Positions 8,450 to 16,906 of a DNA stretch of 32,467 nucleotides are shown piece by piece (the first letter of the stretch is position 1; the number at the start of each line of letters is the position of its first letter). The notes under the pieces were generated by a model. That model did no database searches. It was not told the origin of the DNA and saw nothing but the letters and a program-made list of their open reading frames with translations. Origin of the DNA: CAZCGA01 sp964498075 (GTDB taxonomy: Bacteria; Desulfobacterota; Binatia; HRBIN30). A program made the translations under genes and the position numbers. The DNA is taken from assembly GCA_964498075.1 (NCBI GenBank), contig CAZCGA010000068.1, positions 1 through 32,467 on the forward strand, in the 5' to 3' direction.

Positions 8450-9079
8450 CTATGAAGAAGCCAAAGGCTTCCCGTCCCGCCGCTCGGCGGCGACCAGGGT
8501 CCACGGAAACGATGTGGTGCGGCGCAGCACTCGGAACTGCTCATTGACCAGCACCGCGAAGGCGGCGCTCGACCAGTGCTGGATGTGGCCTGGATCGTTG
8601 CCGAGGGCGGCGATGTTCTTGCCGCGCAGCAGGTTGGCGAGGCGGAAGTACGGCTCGTTTGGTACCGTGGCGACGAGGTAGCGGCGCGTGACGCGGCGGA
8701 TCTCGCGCAGGCACGCCGCCGGCGTCTCGAGGTGCTCCAACACCTCGCTGATCACCACGACATCGAAGGCCTCGTCGCGATACGGCATGCGAACGGCGTC
8801 GCCGCAGACACGTGGCACGCCGGCGGGAAAGTTGCCCGGATAGTGCAACGCCAGCGCCTCGCGATCCATTGCGGTGAAGCGCGCCCCCGTGTAGCGCGCC
8901 GCCAGCCGCGGCAGGATGAAGGCCTCGCCGCAGCCGGCGTCGAGCGCGGTCGAGAACTCGAGGCCGTCAAGCAACTGCATCAGCCCCCCGTGGAAGCGCT
9001 CGATGAGCAGGCGCTGCAGCGGGTTGCGCGTCGTATGTTTGCGGACGTTGTCCGAGCGCGTCACGGCGCACTCAGTCAT
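8450..9079 (-). CDS. SAM-dependent methyltransferase (Methyltransf_11 type)
   Basis: Encodes 209 residues from ATG 9079, which overlaps the end of the glycosyltransferase gene by eight bases. Motif I is ALDAGCGEAFILPRLA (residues 45-60), followed by an acidic residue after strand 2 (FTAMDRE), GDAVRMPY, and the motif VISEVLEHLETP typical of glycan or quinone methyltransferases. Translational coupling to a polyprenyl-phosphate-type glycosyltransferase suggests methylation of an envelope sugar or lipid, but the substrate is inferred only from context. It is the last gene of a three-gene minus-strand operon. Confidence 0.85.
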   Translation of the reverse strand: MTECAVTRSDNVRKHTTRNPLQRLLIERFHGGLMQLLDGLEFSTALDAGCGEAFILPRLAARYTGARFTAMDREALALHYPGNFPAGVPRVCGDAVRMPYRDEAFDVVVISEVLEHLETPAACLREIRRVTRRYLVATVPNEPYFRLANLLRGKNIAALGNDPGHIQHWSSAAFAVLVNEQFRVLRRTTSFPWTLVAAERRDGKPLASS

Positions 9080-10034
9080 TCGAAACCCGCTGCACATGCC
9101 GGTTGGTGGACTGGTATTCGTCGGCCGGCGTCGGCAGCGGCGCGCCGGCCCTGGTCCGCCACTGCTCGGCGACAAGGCCGACGCCGAGCAGCTGCACCAC
9201 CACCACCAGCGTCAGCGCCCCCACGCCCCACCCCCATCCGCTCGCCAGCGTAACGACGCCCAGCGCCGACAGCGCCGCGGCGCCGGCGCAGACGACGACG
9301 GCACCGAGGCTCACGGCTAGCGCCGCGGCGCCAAAGAAATGCAGGGGCCGATCGCGGTAGCGCGTCAGCAGCAGCACGGTCACCAGGTCGAGCAACGCTT
9401 TGGGCAGGCGCATGGGACCGTATTTCGAGCGGCCGTGGCGCCGCTTGGCGTGCCGCACCTCGACCTCGCCGATGCGCACGCCCAAGTGCTGCGCGAAGGC
9501 CGGCATGTAACGGTACAGCTCGCCGTAGGGGTGCAACTGCTCGAGCAGCTCGCGGCGGTACGCCTTGTAGCCGCAGTTCATGTCATGCAACGGCAGGTCG
9601 AGGACTGCGCGTACGATGCGGTTGAAAAGCCGCGACGCGATGACCTTGCCGAGGGGGTCGTGCCGCACCCGCCTCCAGCCCGATACCAGATCGAAACCCT
9701 CGCGCAGGCGCGCCAACAGGCGCGGCAGCTCCGCCGGATCGTCCTGCAGATCGGCGTCCATGGTGACAACGATCTCGCCCTGCGCGCGCTCGAAGCCGGC
9801 GCGCAGCGCGGCGGCCTTGCCGGCGTGCGCGCGCAGGCGTAACGCCCGCACGCGCGGATCGCGGTCGACGAGATCCGCCAGGACAGCGAACGAACCGTCA
9901 CTGCTGCCGTCGTCGACGAAGATGATCTCCCAGTCCACAGCGATGCCGGCCAGCACTGCGGCCAGCTGATCATAGAGCGCCTGCAGGCTGGCCTGCTCGT
10001 TGAACAACGGTACAACGACGGTGATGGCGGTCAT
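9072..10034 (-). CDS. GT2 glycosyltransferase, polyprenyl-phosphate (DPM/ArnC-like)
   Basis: Encodes 320 residues from ATG 10034, whose ATGA overlaps the stop of the upstream membrane gene; the frame is open much further but the GT2 fold starts here. The N-terminus is TAITVVVPLFNEQ, followed by the nucleotide-binding VDDGSSDGS (40-48), the metal-binding DADLQDDP (93-100) and the acceptor-side DMNCGYKAYRRELL. Two hydrophobic helices at about 240-300 anchor it in the membrane. This layout is that of dolichol/undecaprenyl-phosphate glycosyltransferases. It probably charges a lipid carrier used by the coupled GT-C-like protein. Confidence 0.9.
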   Translation of the reverse strand: MTAITVVVPLFNEQASLQALYDQLAAVLAGIAVDWEIIFVDDGSSDGSFAVLADLVDRDPRVRALRLRAHAGKAAALRAGFERAQGEIVVTMDADLQDDPAELPRLLARLREGFDLVSGWRRVRHDPLGKVIASRLFNRIVRAVLDLPLHDMNCGYKAYRRELLEQLHPYGELYRYMPAFAQHLGVRIGEVEVRHAKRRHGRSKYGPMRLPKALLDLVTVLLLTRYRDRPLHFFGAAALAVSLGAVVVCAGAAALSALGVVTLASGWGWGVGALTLVVVVQLLGVGLVAEQWRTRAGAPLPTPADEYQSTNRHVQRVSND

Positions 10035-11731
10035 GGCGGGGCACCCGAGCTTTCTTCTGCCGCCGCGGCGCGGATGCACGGCGGGACGCCGTCGTTCCGC
10101 AGCCACGCCACGCCCGGCGCACGCACGACCACCGGACCGAAGGCACCGATCGGCATGAACTGCGTCGTGACATACTCGGTGATGAGCGGCGAGTAGTTGG
10201 CGAATAGGCGCTCCGGACGGTCGTCGAGGTTGTGCCAGGCATCGCCTAGCACCAGGGCCACGCCCTGACGGCGCACGGTATCGATCCACCGCCGCTGATC
10301 GGCGGGACCGCTGAAGAAGCCCGGCGACCAGGCTGGCTGCCCGCCGGCGAAGCGGCGGTCGGCGAAGTAGTACGCGCCGATGTCTGGCGGCAGCGCCACG
10401 ACTCGATCGTCGGTGGCGGTACAGCGGCGCACATACTGGATAGCCTGTAGCCATGTATCGTCCGGGTGGCGAGCCGCCAACTCGGCCACCATGGCGGCGC
10501 GCGGTAGCGCGTGGACGCGTGCCATCCTTAGCGCCGTGCCAACGTGTGAATTCGGCCACTGCGCCACCCGCGCGGCCGCGCACAGCAACGCCGCACCCGC
10601 CAGGCCGACCAGCCCGATTCCCACTCGAGAGGCGGCTCGGTGGTGGGCCATTGCCCACCCGGCGAGCCAGGCACAGAGGACGAAACACACCGGCATGGTC
10701 TGCCGGAGGTGCGAAAAGTCGGACCGGTGCGACGCGTGCACCAGGACCGCCTGCGCCAGCACGGCGGCGGTGACGATGCGCCGGCGCTCGTTCGAGTCAG
10801 CGACGGCGCCCGGGCGCAGCGCGACGATGAAGGCGAGCGGCGGCACGAGGAAGGCGGCAACGAAGAGCAGGAACACGGCATTGCGCCGGTCCAGGAGTGG
10901 CGGAGCGAAGCGCGGGAACGGCAGCGACATGGCGCTGGCGTGCTGCGGCGCGACGAGGAACGTGTCGACGAAGTAGCCGGCCAAGCCGCCGCGCTGCGCC
11001 AGCCACAGCAGCCAGGGCACCACGAACAGCATCGCAGCGGCGGCGAAGCACAGCAGCCGCCCGGCCCGCTCCCGTGCGCCGCCCGGGCCGGTGGCGATCG
11101 CGACCCCGGCCGCCAAACCGACAAAGGCTCCGAAGTCGGCGCGGAAGAGGCCCGTCACCACCACCGCCGCCGCAAGCACCATGAGCGCGGCAGCCGTCGG
11201 CCGATCGATGCAGCGCCACGCCGCCCACAGGCACACCACGGGGCCGAGGACGACGTAGTACTTATCCAATCGCGGCGCCAGCATCAGCGCCACCACCAAC
11301 AGCGCGGCGGCCACCAGGCCGCGTCCGCTCGCCATCCACAACAGGTGGAACAGCAAGACGTAGGCGATCACATAGGCGGCGGTGGTCAGCAACAGCTCCG
11401 CCAGTGTGCGCGGACCGAGCAGTCGTTGCGCCAGCGCGCTTGGATAGTAGCGCAGCGGCCCGTAGTCGGTGCGCCAGTCGATGAAGGGATGCTCGCCATG
11501 CAGGATCTGGTTCGCGCCGCCGAGCTGGTGCACCCAGTCCTTGGAGGTCAGCATCACCTCCGGCACCGGCCAGCACAGCGTCATCCAGCCGATGACCAGC
11601 AGGGCCACCGCCAGCAGCGCCACGGGGCGAGCACCGAATCGGCGCGCGATGGTAGCTTCCAGTCGAGCGAGCGATGCTGCGTGGCGCTCTTCGATGGGAT
11701 CTGGGCAGAGGGGATCGAAGCGCTCCTTCAT
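10031..11731 (-). CDS. large polytopic membrane protein, probable GT-C glycosyltransferase
   Basis: Encodes 566 residues from ATG 11731 (GTG 11749 would add six). GGTGAGG lies just upstream. About ten transmembrane helices are visible; after the first (residues ~35-55), the extracytoplasmic loop has TSKDWVHQ and a conserved-looking FIDWRTDYGPLRYYP, typical of GT39/ArnT-like or related mannosyltransferase membrane proteins. The C-terminal soluble third (from about residue 405) contains TDDRVVALPPDIGAYYFADR, probably a periplasmic domain. The overlap with the GT2 gene supports a lipid-carrier-linked sugar transfer system. The exact donor and acceptor are unknown. Confidence 0.8.
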   Translation of the reverse strand: MKERFDPLCPDPIEERHAASLARLEATIARRFGARPVALLAVALLVIGWMTLCWPVPEVMLTSKDWVHQLGGANQILHGEHPFIDWRTDYGPLRYYPSALAQRLLGPRTLAELLLTTAAYVIAYVLLFHLLWMASGRGLVAAALLVVALMLAPRLDKYYVVLGPVVCLWAAWRCIDRPTAAALMVLAAAVVVTGLFRADFGAFVGLAAGVAIATGPGGARERAGRLLCFAAAAMLFVVPWLLWLAQRGGLAGYFVDTFLVAPQHASAMSLPFPRFAPPLLDRRNAVFLLFVAAFLVPPLAFIVALRPGAVADSNERRRIVTAAVLAQAVLVHASHRSDFSHLRQTMPVCFVLCAWLAGWAMAHHRAASRVGIGLVGLAGAALLCAAARVAQWPNSHVGTALRMARVHALPRAAMVAELAARHPDDTWLQAIQYVRRCTATDDRVVALPPDIGAYYFADRRFAGGQPAWSPGFFSGPADQRRWIDTVRRQGVALVLGDAWHNLDDRPERLFANYSPLITEYVTTQFMPIGAFGPVVVRAPGVAWLRNDGVPPCIRAAAAEESSGAPP

Positions 11732-12048
11732 AACCTCACCAGTGCGCACCCCGTCATGGCGGGACTCTTACCGCGCCGCACACTGCATTGGCAAAGCCTT
11801 CAAGGATCCGGAGGTGTTCGGCCGCTGCTCCCCTGCGTCGGCGGCATCGGAAACCGGTTCGTGTGACGAGCGCAGCGTCTCGCGGGCAGCGATGGATCAC
11901 TTGGACCACGATATGGAACAGAGGCTGCAATCGCTAGTATCTCGATGCCAATGGTCTACAAACAACGTGGCCGAGGACTTCCGACCGCTTCCGGGCTGGA
12001 ATGAGCAGGCCGCGCCTCAGCGACATCGAGATGAGATAAGGAGCTTCC
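11732..12048. other. intergenic region between divergent operons
   Basis: This 317-bp stretch separates the minus-strand glycosyltransferase operon from the plus-strand crotonase gene. It must hold both promoters, but I cannot identify a convincing -35/-10 pair in either direction. An AAGGAGC ribosome site for the crotonase lies at its right end. No coding potential or repeat is evident. Confidence 0.5.
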
Positions 12049-12846
12049 ATGAATCCAGAGCATTGCCTGATCGAACGCGACGGCCACGTGCTGATCGTGA
12101 CCCTCAACCGCCCCGAGGCGAAGAACGCCCTGAGTGCCGGAATGCTGGCCGGCATGTACCGCGCCTGGCGCAAGCTCGACGACGACCCCGAGCTGCGCGT
12201 GGCGATCCTCACCGGCCGTGGCGACGTCTTCTGTGCCGGCGCCGACCTGAAGGCCATGGGAGCGGGAGAGTCGGACGACGAGTTCATGCAGCTGATGTCG
12301 GAGGTGCCGGACATCCATTGGCAGGCGCTTCTCCGGCACAACCGGCCGCTGAAACCCATCATCGCGGCGGTGGAGGGCTTCGCGGTAGCCGGAGGCACCG
12401 AGATCCTTCAGGGCACCGACATCCGTGTTGCCGCCGAGGACGCGGTCTTCGGCATCACCGAGGCCCGGCGCGGGCTCTTCCCGCTTGGCGGGTCCAGCGT
12501 GCGACTGCGACGACAGATCCCCTACACTCTGGCGGCGGAGATCCTGCTCACGGGGCGCCATGTGACCGCCAAGGAAGCGCTGGCTTTCGGTCTGGTGGGG
12601 CGGCTGACCCCGAAGGGGCAGGCGTTGGCCGAAGCGAAGAAGATCGCTGCGACGATCTGCGACAACGGCCCCCTCTCGATCCGTGCCCTCATGCACATGC
12701 TGCGAGAAGTCGACGAGAGCTACAGCGAGGCGGACGCGCTGGCCAAGGAGCTCGAATACGGCAGCCCCATCTTCGGCACCCGGGACGCCCGCGAAGGCAT
12801 GAAGGCCTTCGCGGAGAAGCGCAAGCCGGTCTACACGGGCGAGTAG
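12049..12846 (+). CDS. enoyl-CoA hydratase/isomerase (crotonase family)
   Basis: Encodes 265 residues, the usual size. AAGGAGC precedes the ATG. Crotonase features are clear: VTLNRPEAKNALS (17-29), the oxyanion-hole strand FCAGADLKAMG (61-71) and GFAVAGGTEIL (110-120), then ITEARRGLFPLGGS. Both catalytic glutamates of classical enoyl-CoA hydratases have counterparts here, Glu118 and Glu138, so hydratase activity is plausible. It hydrates 2-enoyl-CoA in fatty acid or xenobiotic beta-oxidation. The stop is three bases before the start of the acetyltransferase gene, so the two are probably co-translated. Confidence 0.9.
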   Translation: MNPEHCLIERDGHVLIVTLNRPEAKNALSAGMLAGMYRAWRKLDDDPELRVAILTGRGDVFCAGADLKAMGAGESDDEFMQLMSEVPDIHWQALLRHNRPLKPIIAAVEGFAVAGGTEILQGTDIRVAAEDAVFGITEARRGLFPLGGSSVRLRRQIPYTLAAEILLTGRHVTAKEALAFGLVGRLTPKGQALAEAKKIAATICDNGPLSIRALMHMLREVDESYSEADALAKELEYGSPIFGTRDAREGMKAFAEKRKPVYTGE

Positions 12847-12849
12847 CAC

Positions 12850-14364
12850 ATGAAGAAGCTGGCGCCGAACACGCCGGTGATCGTCGGGATCGGATTCCAT
12901 CAAGAGCGAATCGACGATCCCACGCAATGCGCGGAGCCGTACCGGCTGATGGTGCGCGCGGTGCGCCGTGCCGCCGACGATGCGGGCTCACAGAAACTGC
13001 TGAAACAGATCGAGTCGATCTCCGTGCCGCAGGGGATGTGGCAGTATCGCAACCCCGGCAGGTTGATTGCCGACGCACTCGGCTGCCCGTCGGCGAAGAG
13101 CGTCGTCTCGGATCTGGGAGTCCTGCAGCTGACACTCCTCAGTGATTTGTGTCGCGCCATCGCAGCCGGCGAGCAGGGCCTGGGCGTGGTCACCGGCGGA
13201 GAAGCGCAGTTTCGCGAGCTGCGCAGCATGATCACCCACCAACCGGTCACGGATACGCAGCAGCCCGAGGACACGCCGCCGCCGGACGTGCACCACACGT
13301 CGCAGGACCCGTTCTGTAGCGACCTCGAAGGGCAACGCGGGCTGCACTTGCCGGCCGAGCTTTTCGCCATCATCGAGTCTGCCCTGCGTTACCACCAGGG
13401 CTTGGACATCGAAGCGCACCGAGACAAGGTGGCCAGTCTCTACGGGTCCTTCAGCGAGATCGCCGCCGCGAATCCCCATGCCTGGCGGCGAGAGCCGATG
13501 CGCGCCGAGGAGATTCGCAATCCTACGGCAAAGAACTCCATGCTGGCGTTCCCGTATACGAAGCGCCATTGCACCCAGTGGAACGTAAACCAGGCGGTTG
13601 CGATCATCGTCTGCTCGGCAGCAAAGGCCGAGCAGCTCGGCTTGAGAAGTGACGGTTGGGTTTATCCCCTGGCGGCGGTGGAGTCGAAGCACGTCGTGGT
13701 CCTCGCTCAGCAACGACAGCTGCACAGCCATCCGGGCACGGTCCTGTGCGGCGAGCGGGCCCTCGCTCTCGCCGGGATCGCTACGCAAGACCTCACTGCT
13801 GCGGAGCTCTACAGCTGTTTCCCGGCCGCCATCCAATCCTTTGCGCACGATCTGAAATTGGAAAACGTGTGTCCGCTCACCGTGACCGGCGCCATGCCCT
13901 TTGCGGGCGGCCCCTTCAATAGTTTCAGCCTGGAGGGGGTCGCTAGGATGGTGGAGGTGTTGCGCTCGGGTGCGCTGGGGAGAACATCGGAACGACGGGT
14001 CGGACTGGTCTCCAACCTCAGCGGCATCTTCGGGAAGCAAGCGTGTGTGGTGCTTTCGACCGTGCCCAACGGCGGCGGCTACGCCTACGAGGACATTACG
14101 CGCGCCATCGCCGAGAAGGATCCTCCTGTGCCCCTCACCGGCGACTACGCCGGTCCGGCCACGATCGTCGGTTACACCGTGATGTTCAATCGAGACGAGG
14201 TCTCGCACGGCATCGCCATTTGCGACACGCCCAAGGGCGAGCGCACGGTGGTCAGAACCGAGGACAAGACGCTACTGGAGTCGATGACACGAGAAGAGTT
14301 TTGCGGCCGGGTGATCGAGGTTCTACGCGATGGACGTTTTCAGCAGGGCCCGGCCGGCTCTTGA
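12850..14364 (+). CDS. acetyl-CoA acetyltransferase-like (non-canonical thiolase)
   Basis: Encodes 504 residues. The start VIVGIGFHQERIDDPTQ and the C-terminal signature LTAAELYSCFPAAIQSFA, followed by VTGAMPFAGGPFNSFSL, place it in the thiolase-like acetyl-CoA acetyltransferase group related to SCP-x thiolases. In classical thiolases the acyl-accepting Cys follows the first core strand; here the corresponding stretch VSDLGVLQLTLL has no Cys, so either the nucleophile differs or the protein does not perform classical thiolysis. The crotonase immediately upstream suggests a beta-oxidation-type role. A second, truncated homologue covering only the C-terminal region lies at 21583-22149. Confidence 0.85.
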   Translation: MKKLAPNTPVIVGIGFHQERIDDPTQCAEPYRLMVRAVRRAADDAGSQKLLKQIESISVPQGMWQYRNPGRLIADALGCPSAKSVVSDLGVLQLTLLSDLCRAIAAGEQGLGVVTGGEAQFRELRSMITHQPVTDTQQPEDTPPPDVHHTSQDPFCSDLEGQRGLHLPAELFAIIESALRYHQGLDIEAHRDKVASLYGSFSEIAAANPHAWRREPMRAEEIRNPTAKNSMLAFPYTKRHCTQWNVNQAVAIIVCSAAKAEQLGLRSDGWVYPLAAVESKHVVVLAQQRQLHSHPGTVLCGERALALAGIATQDLTAAELYSCFPAAIQSFAHDLKLENVCPLTVTGAMPFAGGPFNSFSLEGVARMVEVLRSGALGRTSERRVGLVSNLSGIFGKQACVVLSTVPNGGGYAYEDITRAIAEKDPPVPLTGDYAGPATIVGYTVMFNRDEVSHGIAICDTPKGERTVVRTEDKTLLESMTREEFCGRVIEVLRDGRFQQGPAGS

Positions 14365-14428
14365 CGAATGCGAACCACGCCTCAGGGGTTGGCCCATACG
14401 ATGATGACGACTCTCTCCACCACTTGAA

Positions 14429-14448
14429 TTGAGCACGGAAGTGCTCAA
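14429..14448 (+). terminator. perfect 8-bp hairpin with GGAA loop after the acetyltransferase gene
   Basis: TTGAGCAC (14429-14436) pairs perfectly with GTGCTCAA (14441-14448) around a GGAA loop, a GNRA-type tetraloop. It lies 64 bp downstream of the acetyltransferase stop. There is no T-run after it on either strand, so a Rho-independent terminator is doubtful; a 3' RNA-protecting hairpin or chance are alternatives. Confidence 0.35.
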
Positions 14449-14486
14449 GGGTGGGACGGCAGCGGTCTGGAGAAAGGAAACCGTTA

Positions 14487-14657
14487 ATGGCCGAAGCCGA
14501 GCGCCTGAGCGCCCTCTACTCGGAGAAGCTCGGGACGCGTAGCCTGGACATCTTGCACGTTGCCAGCGCCTTGGTGCTGGGATCGACATCGTTCGTCACC
14601 TTCGATCGGCGCCAAGCCGCATTGGCGCGAGCGTCGGGGCTGAAGGTGCCTCGATAG
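14487..14657 (+). pseudogene. C-terminal remnant of a VapC-type PIN toxin
   Basis: A 56-codon frame from ATG 14487 to TAG. It reads AERLSALYSEKLGTRSLDIL, HVASALVLGSTSFVTFD and RQAALARASGLKVP, which is the C-terminal third of a VapC-like PIN protein, including the two late acidic residues (SLDILH and VTFD). The N-terminal part with LDT/S and the Glu is absent. AAAGGA lies upstream of the ATG, so a peptide may be made, but no nuclease can be assembled. It is directly joined to a scrap of a DUF1993 gene. Confidence 0.7.
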
Positions 14658-14692
14658 ACCACATCGGCTCGCTGCCGACGCAGGTAGGCTGA
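14657..14692 (+). pseudogene. relic of the 3' end of a second DUF1993 gene
   Basis: Eleven codons plus TGA (GAC CAC ATC GGC ...) read DHIGSLPTQVG, matching the last residues DYIGSMPTKEG of the intact DUF1993 protein. The DNA after the stop (GAGGCCG, then AGCT) also resembles that downstream of the intact gene at 6203. It is joined in a different frame to the PIN remnant, so it is a decayed duplicate rather than a gene. Confidence 0.6.
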
Positions 14693-14960
14693 GGCCGACG
14701 AGCTCGCGGCATTGCCAAGGCGTGAACGGACGACTGGTGGGCGGCGCGAGGATCCAAGCTTCTGGGACGAGAGCAACCTGCAGCTGCACTGAGGCCGACA
14801 GCGCGCGACACGCACCGGACAGTCCGGATGACGAGTACGTGTACTGGCCGACCTGAAACGCTCCTGCGCATTAGTCCCCACTCCTTGGGGAAATCCCTTA
14901 GTTGTTACACCCCGCCCGCGGACGTAGGAGTGAGCACGTCACTCACTACGGGGGAAAATC
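14693..14960. other. non-coding leader region of the secreted protein gene
   Basis: I see no gene here. Two small inverted repeats precede the secreted protein: TCCCCA/TGGGGA around 14876-14892, and GAGTGA/TCACTC about 20 bp before the start codon. They could structure the 5' untranslated RNA. A promoter is expected but not convincingly recognised. Confidence 0.4.
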
Positions 14961-16505
14961 ATGATGACTCGCTTGTCACGCTCGCTGGTTGGACTGTGTG
15001 GAATCTGCTGGCTCCTCGCCGCACCTTCGCAAGCGCGAACCGTTTGCGGCGATGATCCCACCGACGCCGACGCCGTCGCGGCAGTGCGGGCGGCGATCAC
15101 CGCGCAGTGCAACTGCGACGCGCACGCCGGCGGCTTCACCCATGGGCGATACGTGCGCTGTGCGCGCACCCTCGCGCTCGCCGCGCGGCACGCCGGCACC
15201 TTGCCCAGGCGCTGCTTCGCGGCGGTCATGAAATGTGCGCAGCGGTCGACCGTCGGCCGGCTGGGTGCGGTGGTCTGCTGTACCACGAACTCGCACGGCG
15301 TCACGCGCGGCAGGATCAAGGCGAAGGCGGCGCTGTGCAAAGCACCTAAGGGCGGCAGTGCCTGTATGCCGTACGCAATCAACGTCTGCGACGGCTGCAC
15401 GACGACCGGCTGCGTGATTCAACCGACACCCGTGCCGACCCCGACGCCGCTGTCCTGCCCACAGGCGCTGGTGCCGCTCCCGCCCAACTTGATCACGGTG
15501 CCGCTGACTCTGGGGAATGGGACCACCAACTGCGGGGGGCTCAAGTTCAACCCGCCGGCGTCTCCTCCATTCTCGGGTGAGGTGGACGACGTCAACGGCG
15601 TGAAGATGGCGGATCTCGGCCTCGGCTGCCTTTACGCGGGCAGTCTGCCCGCCCTCCCGGTGCCGGGCGGCTCCACCACGACGATGAGCGTCATCGGCGT
15701 CTCGGGTTCGGCGCTGATCCTGGGTGCGAGCGACGGCAGCGGCCCGACCGACTGCACCCGCGGCGCCGGTCCGGAGAAACACTGCATCAACGGCAATGCG
15801 GGTTTGGGTGAAGGGGCCTGCGACTCTGACGCCGACTGCGGAACACTCGCGGGCGGCGCACTGATCGTCGGATCGTGCGCCCTCGACGCCCACTGCTTCT
15901 TCGGCCCACCCGTCCCGACGGTAGTGCCGCCGCTCGGCATATGCTCCGTCAACGCGCTGGTCTCGGACATCTGCGGCTCAGCGGATTCGAGCGGGAACTC
16001 GCAGGTATTGGCAGTCGTTGCAGCACGACTCTACGCCAACGCGAATCCCGATGCCCCATGCCCCCAGTGTATCAACGGCGCGTGTAGCGATGGTCCCAAC
16101 GTTGGACAGCCGTGTTCACCCATCGGACCCGGTGGGTCGACTGTCGAATGCCCGCCGAGCCCGTTCGAATACTTGACCTCGCTCACCCTTCCGCTCCAGC
16201 CGCTGACCAGTGGTACCTCGACGCTCACCCAGAGCGCCGCGCAATTCTGCCCGCATCCGACCCCGGCCGTGCCGCCGCTGTGCCCCCCTGTCCCGACGGC
16301 CTTCGGGTTGGCGAACGCGGGCAGCATCCATGAGGTCGGCTCGGGCCTCGGCGCCAACGGTCAGCTCAGTCTGACGCTCGGCGCCACGTTCTGCCTCCCG
16401 AAGAGCGGCAGCTTCATCGACCTCCTCGCCGGGGCCCCGGCTCCGGCTGCCCTCAGCGCCACCGGGACACTCGACCTAACGAACGCACTCCCGCTGCTGC
16501 CCTAG
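14961..16505 (+). CDS. secreted Cys-rich protein of unknown function
   Basis: Encodes 514 residues. A signal peptide is clear: MMTRLSRS, a hydrophobic core VGLCGICWLLAA, then PSQA with cleavage predicted near residue 25. A first domain (about 27-150) holds a CNCD motif, GRYVRCARTLA, CFAAVMKCAQRSTVGR and paired Cys, and ends INVCDGCTTTGCV. A Pro/Thr linker (PTPVPTPTPL) joins it to a long low-complexity region rich in Gly, Ser, Pro and Cys, with a CDSDADCGTLAGG element resembling Ca-binding or EGF-like repeats. The many Cys imply disulphides and export. The N-terminal type occurs in large families in some uncultured soil lineages, but its function is not known to me. Confidence 0.8.
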   Translation: MMTRLSRSLVGLCGICWLLAAPSQARTVCGDDPTDADAVAAVRAAITAQCNCDAHAGGFTHGRYVRCARTLALAARHAGTLPRRCFAAVMKCAQRSTVGRLGAVVCCTTNSHGVTRGRIKAKAALCKAPKGGSACMPYAINVCDGCTTTGCVIQPTPVPTPTPLSCPQALVPLPPNLITVPLTLGNGTTNCGGLKFNPPASPPFSGEVDDVNGVKMADLGLGCLYAGSLPALPVPGGSTTTMSVIGVSGSALILGASDGSGPTDCTRGAGPEKHCINGNAGLGEGACDSDADCGTLAGGALIVGSCALDAHCFFGPPVPTVVPPLGICSVNALVSDICGSADSSGNSQVLAVVAARLYANANPDAPCPQCINGACSDGPNVGQPCSPIGPGGSTVECPPSPFEYLTSLTLPLQPLTSGTSTLTQSAAQFCPHPTPAVPPLCPPVPTAFGLANAGSIHEVGSGLGANGQLSLTLGATFCLPKSGSFIDLLAGAPAPAALSATGTLDLTNALPLLP

Positions 16506-16718
16506 AGCGGCGCTTCGTCAACGTGGCCCGGTTCCTACCGCCTCGCGCTCCGCGCGGTACGCCGCTGCAGCAAGCGACGGACGGCGGGATCGGCTTCCGG
16601 GCCGATCGCCCGCTCGGTGGAGGAGGATCCCTCTCTGCTCGAATCACCCCATCGCCCGCTTCGCGGCGCCGACGAGTTGGTCGGCGCGGCGGGTCGGTTC
16701 CGGGAGCCGATACCGGAT
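16506..16718. other. intergenic region with GC-rich hairpin
   Basis: The stretch after the secreted protein has no supported gene. A perfect 8-bp stem, GCGCCGAC (16666-16673) with GTCGGCGC (16680-16687) and loop GAGTTG, lies 160 bp past the stop codon; it lacks a T-run, so it is only a weak terminator candidate. Open frames crossing this region are shadows. Confidence 0.4.
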
Positions 16719-16849
16719 GAGACTGTCGATAAACGCGAGGCAGACCCTTCGACAAGCTCAGGGTGAGCGGAATTCTTCTTTGAAATTGAATCCCCAACCG
16801 CTCGTGCTGAGCTTGTCGAAGCACTGTTTGCGAGAAAATCGACAGTCTC
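16719..16849. mobile_element. 131-bp MITE-like palindromic element with GGAT flanks
   Basis: Two 52-bp inverted arms (16719-16770 and 16798-16849) surround a 27-bp AT-richer centre. The outer 12 bp (GAGACTGTCGAT) and the inner 15 bp (CTTCGACAAGCTCAG) pair perfectly, as does the inner GAGCGG; the middle 16 bp differ. The tetranucleotide GGAT occurs directly on both sides (16715-16718 and 16850-16853), consistent with a target-site duplication. The inner core is a repeat motif well known from many high-GC bacterial genomes, normally in intergenic spacers. It encodes nothing and probably moves with a transposase supplied elsewhere. Confidence 0.75.
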
Positions 16850-16906
16850 GGATGGCGCAGGCAAGGACGATCTGCGGCGTCCGCGAGGCGCAACGGGCGA
16901 TGCAGG

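Noticed and set aside
10640..11866. Long plus-strand frame rich in Gln, His and Arg
   Set aside because: It is the shadow of the GT-C-like membrane gene on the minus strand.
16453..16893. Minus-strand frame containing RQAQHER and SLSKGL motifs
   Set aside because: These peptides are spurious translations of the CTTCGACAAGCTCAG palindromic element and its surroundings.
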